Shown here: piece by piece, positions 1-5,413 of the stretch
How positions within the stretch are numbered: the stretch's first letter is position 1
Layout of the letters: each line of letters begins with the position of its first letter
Source: CANJQJ01 sp964383565
GTDB lineage: Bacteria > Pseudomonadota > Alphaproteobacteria > Sphingomonadales > Sphingomonadaceae
Direction: 5' to 3'
DNA length: 13,243 nucleotides
Assembly (NCBI GenBank): GCA_964383565.1
Contig: CAYLIK010000085.1
Span: forward strand, 1 to 13,243
Translations under genes and position numbers: made by a program
Notes under the pieces: model-generated
What the model was told of the DNA's origin: nothing
The model's database searches: none
Seen by the model: the letters and a program-made list of their open reading frames with translations, nothing else

Positions 1-441
1 GACGCCAACCTGTTCGCGCGCGGCGTCGCCGAGGCGGTTACCGATCCCAAGCTCACAAGGGAGCCATTGTCGCGACCTGGCCAAGTGATCCGCGTTGCGC
101 GCGGGACCGCTGCCGAACACATCGCCGCACTTCCGAAGCGCACACCGAATGCGAAAGCGAGCCCCGGTAAAGCGACCGGCACGGCGCGCGCGGCGAAAAA
201 GCAACGCCCCCCACGTCCGAAGCCGAGCCGCGACGAGATCGATGCAGCCAAGCATGCCATGGACGAGGCTGACGCTCGCCATGCTCGGGAGGCATCCGAT
301 CTGGCTGAGCGGGAGGCCGCACTATCGAAGGAGCGACAAGCCTTGCACGACGCGCAGAAGAAGGAACGGGAGCGGCTCCAGCGCCAGTTCGACGAAGCGA
401 AGAAAGGCTATCGTGCGGAAATGGACAAGTGGGAACCGTGA
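1..441 (+). CDS. C-terminal part of a small coiled-coil protein of the 'cell envelope biogenesis protein TolA'-annotated family (5' end outside window)
   Basis: The frame is open from base 1 to the TGA at 439-441, so the start lies upstream. A TTG at 67 is only an internal codon. The first ~40 residues (DANLFARGVAEAVTDP..., then PGQVIRVARGT) resemble, from memory, the conserved core of a small alphaproteobacterial family often labelled TolA-like. Next comes a basic Lys/Arg/Pro/Ala linker (about residues 45-78 of the visible part), then a strongly charged Glu/Arg/Lys/Ala segment (about 79-145) with heptad-like spacing that should form a coiled coil. No membrane segment or catalytic motif is visible. 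It is not genuine TolA, since no TolA domain III is seen and no tol-pal genes are nearby. Function unknown; family assignment is moderate. Confidence 0.75.
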   Translation, partial: DANLFARGVAEAVTDPKLTREPLSRPGQVIRVARGTAAEHIAALPKRTPNAKASPGKATGTARAAKKQRPPRPKPSRDEIDAAKHAMDEADARHAREASDLAEREAALSKERQALHDAQKKERERLQRQFDEAKKGYRAEMDKWEP

Positions 442-641
442 AAACAGAACAGATGACAGAAACACATGTGAATATCTGGCCAGTCGCCTCGCTGGTAACC
501 CAGACCACCCACGTAGCGGCGCTCAGATTCTGATCGCGCGCCGCCGCACACCGGGGGGAGGGACGTTCGGCATGCGACGGCGCGAGGTGAATGGATCAGC
601 TCAGCGGTTACTCGGCTGAAAGCCAGGCAACGCTTAGGGAG

Positions 642-669
642 GGGCCGGTAGGCGATATGCCGCCGGCCC
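642..669 (+). other. Strong stem-loop upstream of the PHA-system gene
   Basis: GGGCCGG (642-648) pairs perfectly with CCGGCCC (663-669), and an inner GGC (651-653) pairs with GCC (659-661) around a GATAT loop. It is followed by TTGCCTTT, which is only weakly T-rich. It lies in the 263-base non-coding stretch between the TolA-like gene (stop 441) and the ATG at 705. It could be a weak intrinsic terminator for the upstream gene or a structured 5' leader of the next one. The rest of 442-704 shows no gene. A TTGACA at 684-689 has no matching -10 before the ATG. Confidence 0.4.
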
Positions 670-704
670 TTGCCTTTAGCTCGTTGACATCCCAATTCAC
701 CGAT

Positions 705-1003
705 ATGAGCAAACCAGTTACGGTTGATATTCCGCACAAGCTCGGACGCGAAGCGGCTAAGGACAGGTTGCGCAAGGGCCTCGACAAGCTGGCCTCGTTC
801 ATTCCGGGTGCCGGTATCCTGGACGATCAATGGGATGGTGACAGGTTAAGCTTCAAGGTCCGTGCGCTGGGTCAGACAGCAGCTGCGACGCTCGACGTGT
901 TCGACGACCGCGTACAGTAATCGATCTTCCGCCGATGCTTTCCCTCTTCGCCGACAAGGCAAGATTGGCGCTTTCCGATGGCGGCAAAAAGCTGCTGGGC
1001 TGA
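705..1003 (+). pseudogene. Polyhydroxyalkanoic acid system family protein, broken by a -1 frameshift near 917
   Basis: From ATG 705 the frame reads MSKPVTVDIPHKLGREAAK... to ...LDVFDDRVQ and hits TAA at 918-920 after 71 residues. The reading resumes in another frame from 920 as IDLPPMLSLFADKARLALSD..., ending GGKKLLG with TGA at 1001-1003. Together the two parts match the full layout of the PHA-granule-region protein family (Pfam PHA_gran_rgn, TIGR02610 type), about 90-100 aa; one extra base after 917 would give a 99-aa protein. These small proteins are associated with polyhydroxyalkanoate systems, but their biochemical role is not established. The upstream in-frame ATG at 591 adds 38 residues without family character and was not used. 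No good Shine-Dalgarno precedes 705. It is either a true inactivating deletion or an error in this draft assembly. Confidence 0.82.
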
Positions 1004-1020
1004 ACTGAGAAGGGTCGAGG

Positions 1021-1045
1021 CGGGAGGCGCCGCAGCAACCTCCCG
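1021..1045 (+). terminator. Possible terminator hairpin after the PHA-system gene
   Basis: A perfect 7-bp stem CGGGAGG (1021-1027) / CCTCCCG (1039-1045) with an 11-base loop begins 18 bases after the TGA at 1001-1003. No T-tract follows, so it may be a weak or Rho-assisted terminator. The remaining non-coding sequence to 1242 holds nothing else I recognise. Confidence 0.35.
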
Positions 1046-1242
1046 GCCCGAAAGCCGACGTTAAGCAACGGGCCGGCTCGTGACCCTCATAACGGCCGGA
1101 CATGTACCGCTGATGACGCGACGTGGTTACGATCCAAAATCGGGAAATCAGCAAGCGGTGAGCAAGGCACCGTGGTTAAGTCTGATCCCCTATCGCCGAA
1201 CAGGGAATGACGAGCAGGCAGCCCCCAGATCATGTCAAACAA

Positions 1243-2163
1243 TCATACCCCGCTTTTGCAGATGGCGGCGACGCAGGCCCGCATCGCATCGGCGATATCG
1301 TCCGACAGGCCGATAAACACCCGCCGCCGGTCGCTGGGATCGGAGATGCGGACGAACATGCCGAGGTCGGTCAGCGTCTTGATCCAGCGCAGCGCCGTGG
1401 TCGGCGGCACGGCAGCCGCGATGCACAGGCTCGATACCGCGACCGGCCGGTCTTCGAGCCGCGCCGCGGTCAGGTCGAGCAGCATGTCCCATGCGGGGTC
1501 GGCGAACAGTTCGGCCGGGAAGAACTGATCGCGCATCCGCCGTGCGCGGATCATTGCGCGGATCGTGGCGGCGTCGATAACGAGGTCGGCGGGCGGCGGG
1601 GCATCCGGCACGCCGAGACGCTGACGCTCGGACAGCGTCGCCAACATCTGTGCGATGCGGCCCACTTCCTCGCTCAGCTCGCGCAGGCCCCTGACTCCAG
1701 CATCTGCGCTGATGTCGTTCAGTTCGATCGGATGCGGCTTCAGCAGCGTCTCGATCCCGGCGGCCAGCATGCGATCGTCCGGCCCGCACAATATCTGCAC
1801 GTCGCTGTGCCCGGCCTTTGCCGCCGCGAGATCGATCAGGCCGTCGCCGATCAGGGCGATGCTGCGGAAATGCCGGCTGCGGGCGGCTTGCTCGATCGCG
1901 TTGAGCACGTCTTCGACGATGGCGGCTTTTCCGCGCTCGAGATCGACGATCACGCCATCCGGCGCGGCATGGTCCGCGATCCGCCCGACAGCCTCGGCAA
2001 GCGGCAGCGCGGCGCTGATACGCCCGCCGGCGGCCGTTACCCGCGCTCCGATCCAGCCGCGCCGGGCATCATCGTCGGCAAAGACCAGCACGGATGGCCC
2101 CGAACCATATTCGACATGCTCCAGATCCGGCAGCGTCGATCGGGTTGCCGCGTCGTGCATCAT
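1243..2163 (-). CDS. Winged-helix (MarR-like) transcriptional regulator with a degenerate receiver-like N-terminal domain
   Basis: The protein is about 306 aa. Residues 24-140 look like a CheY-type alpha/beta fold: PSVLVFADDD at 23-32 carries the acidic cluster, and DGVIVDLE has Asp74 where a phospho-acceptor would lie. The usual Thr/Ser and Lys switch residues are not evident, so it is probably a pseudo-receiver. Residues 203-306 form a winged helix: the recognition region is around VSSLCIAAAVPPTTALRWIKTL, followed by a basic wing DPSDRRRVFIGLS, as in MarR-type proteins. The start is MM (2163 or 2160). An AGGAGGG Shine-Dalgarno (2165-2171 on the minus strand) sits 1 base from the first ATG and about 4-5 from the second, so 2160 may be the real start. 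It is divergent from the hemerythrin gene, with a palindrome in between that it might bind. The DNA-binding role is well supported; ligand and targets are unknown. Confidence 0.85.
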   Translation of the reverse strand: MMHDAATRSTLPDLEHVEYGSGPSVLVFADDDARRGWIGARVTAAGGRISAALPLAEAVGRIADHAAPDGVIVDLERGKAAIVEDVLNAIEQAARSRHFRSIALIGDGLIDLAAAKAGHSDVQILCGPDDRMLAAGIETLLKPHPIELNDISADAGVRGLRELSEEVGRIAQMLATLSERQRLGVPDAPPPADLVIDAATIRAMIRARRMRDQFFPAELFADPAWDMLLDLTAARLEDRPVAVSSLCIAAAVPPTTALRWIKTLTDLGMFVRISDPSDRRRVFIGLSDDIADAMRACVAAICKSGV

Positions 2164-2202
2164 GCCCTCCTGTACGAAACCGGAGCGATATTGCGTTCAT
2201 TC

Positions 2203-2232
2203 CGGATCAAACGGCCAGAGGAGATTGATCCG
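2203..2232. promoter_or_regulatory. Inverted repeat in a divergent promoter region, candidate operator
   Basis: CGGATCAA (2203-2210) and TTGATCCG (2225-2232) form a perfect 8-bp inverted repeat with a 14-base spacer. It lies 40-70 bases upstream of the winged-helix regulator start and about 55 bases upstream of the EcfG-type promoter of the hemerythrin gene. Half-sites about 22 bases apart centre to centre (two helical turns) suit a dimeric regulator. Autoregulation by the neighbouring winged-helix protein is inference. Confidence 0.4.
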
Positions 2233-2287
2233 ATATGGATATGATTGCCGCGATCGGACCCTTCACACGCATCAAAACGGACCATTC

Positions 2288-2313
2288 GGAACCCGTGGCC
2301 GCCCTTTTCCGTT
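2288..2313 (+). promoter_or_regulatory. EcfG (sigma-EcfG / general stress response) promoter
   Basis: GGAAC at 2288-2292 and CGTT at 2310-2313 are separated by 17 bases. This matches the alphaproteobacterial general-stress sigma factor consensus GGAAC-N16/17-CGTT exactly. Transcription would begin near 2320, leaving a short leader that contains the GGGAG ribosome binding site (2333-2337) of the hemerythrin gene at 2344. Position, spacing and orientation all fit. Confidence 0.75.
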
Positions 2314-2343
2314 GGAGAAAATCATCCAGTTCGGGAGTAAGCG

Positions 2344-2904
2344 ATGTCCGGCAAATATAGCGAGCGCAATCAGCAGGGTCGTCACCGCATCGCCGACGAG
2401 GATCCGCTCGCGATCCGGCTGCTCAAGGAAGAACATCATATATTCCGGCAGTTGTTCGACCGCGCGGAAGCGGCGGAAGATGCGGCTCTGTCGAAAATCG
2501 GCGCGGAGCTGTGCATGCGGCTTTCCGTACATATGACGATAGAGGAGGAAATCCTCTATCCCGCGCTCAAGCCGATCCTTGGCGACGACGAGATCAACGA
2601 AGGCATTGTCGAGCATGCCTCAGGCAAGATGCTGGCCGCCGAAATCGAGCAGCTTGACGGCAGCGAGACTTTGTACCGCGCCAAGATCCATGTGCTTGGC
2701 GAGGAGACCGTCCACCATATCGACGAGGAAGACGAGGATATGTTCGCCGAGGCCGCCGAAGCCCATGGCGACGGCAAGATCAATCTCGACGAGCTGGGTG
2801 AACAGCTACGCGCGCGCCAGGCCGAGCTTTACGATCAGATCGAGAAGACCGGCGAGCTGGGCAAGACGCGTGAAGCCCAGGCTGAGGAAATCGAGAAGGT
2901 TTGA
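2344..2904 (+). CDS. Hemerythrin HHE cation-binding domain protein
   Basis: A 186-aa soluble protein with a four-helix-bundle hemerythrin domain over about residues 18-140. Candidate di-iron ligands are all present: His31 (EEHHIF), His63/Glu67 (HMTIE, an HxxxE motif), His91 (EHASGK) and His125/Glu129 (HIDEE, a second HxxxE). A charged helical tail (about 145-186, rich in Glu/Lys/Arg) follows. There is no signal peptide or membrane segment, so it is cytoplasmic. Hemerythrin-like proteins of this kind bind O2, NO or iron and are linked to oxidative or nitrosative stress; the exact substrate here cannot be read from sequence. GGGAG lies 6 bases before the ATG. The EcfG-type promoter upstream suggests induction by the general stress response. 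Its 3' end faces a REP-like palindrome pair and the end of the pnt operon. Confidence 0.92.
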   Translation: MSGKYSERNQQGRHRIADEDPLAIRLLKEEHHIFRQLFDRAEAAEDAALSKIGAELCMRLSVHMTIEEEILYPALKPILGDDEINEGIVEHASGKMLAAEIEQLDGSETLYRAKIHVLGEETVHHIDEEDEDMFAEAAEAHGDGKINLDELGEQLRARQAELYDQIEKTGELGKTREAQAEEIEKV

Positions 2905-2920
2905 GGGGCGACTCTGTTAC

Positions 2921-3007
2921 CGTCACCCTGAACTTGTTTCAGGGTCCACCGTCTCGCCGGCGCGGCAGCTGTGGCTTGGTGGATGCTGAAACAAGTTCAG
3001 CATGACG
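2921..3007. repeat. REP-like palindrome pair between convergent genes
   Basis: Two 27-base arms (2921-2947 and 2981-3007) are imperfect reverse complements, separated by 33 bases. Each arm is also a hairpin of its own: ACCCTGAA-CTTGT-TTCAGGGT (2925-2945) and ATGCTGAA-ACAAG-TTCAGCAT (2983-3003), both with perfect 8-bp stems and 5-base loops. The arms differ at paired positions (CC/GG versus TG/CA) with pairing kept. This is the form of repeated extragenic palindromes widespread in sphingomonad genomes. It sits between the hemerythrin stop (2904) and the end of the pnt operon (3016) and could act as a two-way terminator. Confidence 0.8.
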
Positions 3008-3015
3008 GTCAGGGA

Positions 3016-3222
3016 TTATTCCCCGCCGCCGCCCTTCTTGTCGTCGGACTTGCCGCGCTGACGGGTGTAAAGCAGCGCCGCGACGACAGCCGCCGAACCC
3101 ACGCCGACCCCTACGGCCGCCCATTTTGCGGCCTTCACAACCTCGGGCTTCTTGAGCGCGCTGACCGCCGCTATCGCACCGATGGCGGCCGGGCCGTCCT
3201 TCTTCTCGACGTCGTCGCTCAT
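3016..3222 (-). CDS. Small single-span membrane protein, last gene of the pnt operon
   Basis: A 68-aa protein: an acidic/Lys N-terminus (MSDDVEKKDG), an Ala-rich region, one hydrophobic segment at about residues 34-52 (WAAVGVGVGSAAVVAALLY), then a basic and Gly-rich tail (TRQRGKSDDKKGGGGE). The Arg/Lys directly after the hydrophobic stretch suggest an N-out, C-in orientation. Its ATG (3220-3222) overlaps the pntB TGA (3222-3224) by one base as TGATG, a typical coupling junction. I do not recognise the family. Tight linkage to pntB suggests co-expression, perhaps an accessory of the transhydrogenase, but that is inference. The next gene downstream is convergent, so this ends the operon. Confidence 0.72.
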   Translation of the reverse strand: MSDDVEKKDGPAAIGAIAAVSALKKPEVVKAAKWAAVGVGVGSAAVVAALLYTRQRGKSDDKKGGGGE

Positions 3223-4664
3223 CAGTGGGCCATCGCCTTGACGATATCCTCAACCATCTTCTTTGCGTCCGCCAGCAGCATCATCGTGTTGTCCATATAG
3301 AACACGTCGTTATCGACGCCAGCATACCCCACGCCGCCCATTGAACGCTTGATGAAAAAGACGGTCTTTGCCTTTTCTACGTCGAACACCGGCATGCCGT
3401 AGATGGGCGAGCCCTTGTCGGTTTTGGCGGCCGGATTCACGACGTCGTTGGCGCCGATGATGAACGCAACGTCGGCCTGCGCGAACTCGCTGTTGATGTC
3501 CTCAAGCTCGAACACCTCGTCATAAGGCACGTTCGCTTCGGCCAGCAGCACGTTCATATGCCCCGGCATGCGGCCCGCGACCGGGTGGATCGCATATTTG
3601 ACCGAGACGCCTTCTTTCTTCAGCATGTCACCCATTTCGCGGAGAGCATGCTGCGCCTGCGCCACCGCCATGCCGTAGCCCGGGATGATGATGACGCTCT
3701 CCGCCTGCTTCATGATGAAAGCAGCATCGTCGGCGCTGCCGCGCTTCCAGGGCCGCTGCTCCTTGGCCTCGCCACCGCCCCCAGCCGAAGCCTCGGCGCC
3801 GAACCCGCCCGCGATCACGGAGATGAAGCTGCGGTTCATCGCCTTGCACATGATGTAGCTGAGGATCGCGCCCGAGCTGCCCACCAGCGCGCCAGTGATG
3901 ATCATCGCGCTATTGTGCAGCGTGAAGCCCATCGCGGCGGCCGCCCAGCCCGAATAGCTGTTGAGCATCGACACCACGACCGGCATGTCCGCTCCGCCGA
4001 TCGGGATAATCAGCAGGAAGCCGATCAGGAAGCTGAGCGCGGTAATCGTCCAGAACACCCACGGACTCTGATCCGTCACGAAATAGGCGGTCAGGCCGAT
4101 GATGACGGCCAGCGTGCCGAGGTTGATTACGTGCCGTCCGGGCAGCATGATCGGCTTGCCCGACATATTGCCGTTGAGCTTCAGGAACGCGATCACGGAG
4201 CCTGAGAAGGTGATCGCGCCGATCGCGATGCCAAGCCCCATCTCGATCCGGCTGACCGGCAGGATCGAGATGATCGATGGGCCGTAGACCGGCGTGATGC
4301 GCTGGGCGATGCCGAACGCCTCGGGATTCAGATAGGCCGCTGCCGCCACCAGCACCGCCGCCATGCCCACCAGCGAGTGGAACGCTGCGACAAGCTGCGG
4401 CATATCGGTCATCGCGATCCGCCGCGCGGTGACGAAGCCGATGCCGCCGCCGATCGCGATTGCGCCGAGGATCTCGACGATGCTCGCGACCTCGTGCGTG
4501 ATCAGCGTCGTGATGACCGCGAGGCCCATGCCGAACATGCCGAAGCGGTTGCCCCGGCGCGAGCTGGTCGGGCTGGAAAGCCCGCGCAGCGCGAGGATGA
4601 AACAGACGCCGGAGACCAGATAGGCCAGCGCCACCCAAGGGTTTACGGGTGCGACTTCATGCAT
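3222..4664 (-). CDS. pntB: NAD(P)+ transhydrogenase (Re/Si-specific) subunit beta
   Basis: A 480-aa protein, normal length for PntB. The N-terminal ~270 residues contain multiple membrane helices (domain II). The characteristic GGADMPVVVSMLNSYSGWAA stretch is at 223-242, and His96 in FHSLVG corresponds to the conserved membrane histidine of the proton channel. The C-terminal part (about 300-480) is the NADP(H)-binding domain III with the GYGMAVAQAQ dinucleotide motif at 329-338. With PntA1 and PntA2 it forms the inner-membrane enzyme that uses proton-motive force to drive NADH + NADP+ to NAD+ + NADPH. Start at 4664: AAGGGGGC lies about 7 bases upstream. It follows pntA2 by 12 bases and is coupled to the 68-aa membrane protein downstream. 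Confidence 0.98.
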   Translation of the reverse strand: MHEVAPVNPWVALAYLVSGVCFILALRGLSSPTSSRRGNRFGMFGMGLAVITTLITHEVASIVEILGAIAIGGGIGFVTARRIAMTDMPQLVAAFHSLVGMAAVLVAAAAYLNPEAFGIAQRITPVYGPSIISILPVSRIEMGLGIAIGAITFSGSVIAFLKLNGNMSGKPIMLPGRHVINLGTLAVIIGLTAYFVTDQSPWVFWTITALSFLIGFLLIIPIGGADMPVVVSMLNSYSGWAAAAMGFTLHNSAMIITGALVGSSGAILSYIMCKAMNRSFISVIAGGFGAEASAGGGGEAKEQRPWKRGSADDAAFIMKQAESVIIIPGYGMAVAQAQHALREMGDMLKKEGVSVKYAIHPVAGRMPGHMNVLLAEANVPYDEVFELEDINSEFAQADVAFIIGANDVVNPAAKTDKGSPIYGMPVFDVEKAKTVFFIKRSMGGVGYAGVDNDVFYMDNTMMLLADAKKMVEDIVKAMAH

Positions 4665-4676
4665 GGTTCTGCCCCC

Positions 4677-4964
4677 TTAGCCCTTCTTCTCTTTTTTCTT
4701 GTACATCGCCAGCATCCGTTCGGTGACGGCAAAGCCCCCGAAGATATTGACGCTCGCCAGCACCACCGCGATCAGCCCCAGCCATTTCGACGAAGCCGAA
4801 CCGCCCGCCGCCGCCGCGATCAGCGCGCCGACGATGATTACCGAGGAAATCGCATTGGTCACCGCCATCAGCGGCGTGTGCAGGGCCGGGGTCACCGACC
4901 AGACCACATAATAGCCGACGAAACACGCCAGCACGAAGATCGACAGGATCGAGATGAAGTCCAT
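4677..4964 (-). CDS. pntAB: NAD(P)+ transhydrogenase subunit alpha 2 (membrane part of alpha)
   Basis: A 95-aa protein with three predicted membrane helices (about residues 3-22, 34-55 and 61-80). The conserved VTPALHTPLMAVTNAISSVI stretch lies at the start of helix 2, and the tail is basic (YKKKEKKG). This is the separately encoded C-terminal membrane segment of the alpha subunit, as in the three-subunit transhydrogenase of Rhodospirillum rubrum; in E. coli it is fused to PntA. The Shine-Dalgarno AAGGGG lies 8 bases upstream, inside the end of the 148-aa gene. Only 2 bases separate it from that gene's TAA, and pntB follows 12 bases downstream. Unusually, it is separated from pntA1 by an unrelated gene. 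Confidence 0.96.
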   Translation of the reverse strand: MDFISILSIFVLACFVGYYVVWSVTPALHTPLMAVTNAISSVIIVGALIAAAAGGSASSKWLGLIAVVLASVNIFGGFAVTERMLAMYKKKEKKG

Positions 4965-4966
4965 TG

Positions 4967-5413
4967 TTATGCCCCTTGAGGAAGCGCATTATGCGCCTCA
5001 AGCCGCCGACGAGCCCCCACGACGGCGTCCTGCGAGAATCGTTCGGGATATTTAAGAACAATATGTTCGCCAGTCAGGTGAGTCAGCCGCTGGCTCATTA
5101 GCGCCTGAAAACCATCCGTTTCGTGCGTGGCAGTTGCCCAATCCTCCAAACACTGAATTACGCCCTTATCGCGCATCTTACGACGCGTGTAGCTAGCGTT
5201 GGTGGTCCTGCCGTTGCGTTCTTTGAGAAACTCTTCGTAAGCTGCCAGCACGCCGAAGAATTCACGTTCGACCGGATCCTCGTAATCGATACCCTCAAGT
5301 TCACAGCGACGAACCAAGGCTTCGCGATAGACATCGTCGCGCCCTTGCCGTTTGGCATTGGCCATCAGCTTTTTGAGGTCAGCTATGCTATTATAGCTGC
5401 TGACCGGTTTCAT
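4967..5413 (-). CDS. Unrecognised 148-aa protein inserted between pntA1 and pntA2
   Basis: Start ATG 5411-5413 (MKPVSSYNSIADLKKLMANA...), stop TAA 4967-4969. The open frame extends further upstream only because of the N gap. The protein is soluble, charged and mostly helical by composition. Visible blocks are KRQGRDDVYREALVRRCE (22-39), a DPVEREFFGVLAAYEEFL segment (47-64), NGRTTNASYTRRKMRDKG (67-84), CLEDWATATHETDGFQALM (88-106), and LTGEHIVLKYPERFSQDAV with a closing ARRRLEA (113-140). It resembles, from memory, a scattered family of uncharacterised alphaproteobacterial proteins with a NGRxTxASxT-type motif; I can assign no function. The ATG overlaps the reconstructed pntA1 TGA (ATGA at 5410-5413), and pntA2 begins 2 bases after its stop. 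Several 60-base stretches count at about 52-60% GC, below pntB (about 70% in one sampled stretch), hinting at later acquisition. Confidence 0.85.
   Translation of the reverse strand: MKPVSSYNSIADLKKLMANAKRQGRDDVYREALVRRCELEGIDYEDPVEREFFGVLAAYEEFLKERNGRTTNASYTRRKMRDKGVIQCLEDWATATHETDGFQALMSQRLTHLTGEHIVLKYPERFSQDAVVGARRRLEAHNALPQGA

Noticed and set aside
684..689. TTGACA as a -35 element for the PHA-system gene
   Set aside because: Seventeen bases downstream lies GAGCAA inside the coding sequence, so no -10 fits before the ATG at 705.
1207..2244. 345-aa + strand open frame opposite the winged-helix regulator
   Set aside because: Composition is Arg/Gly/His-rich without domains; the minus-strand protein has a clear winged helix and a good ribosome binding site.
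3558..4205. 215-aa + strand open frame opposite pntB
   Set aside because: His/Arg/Asp-rich shadow of pntB; no start signals or domains.
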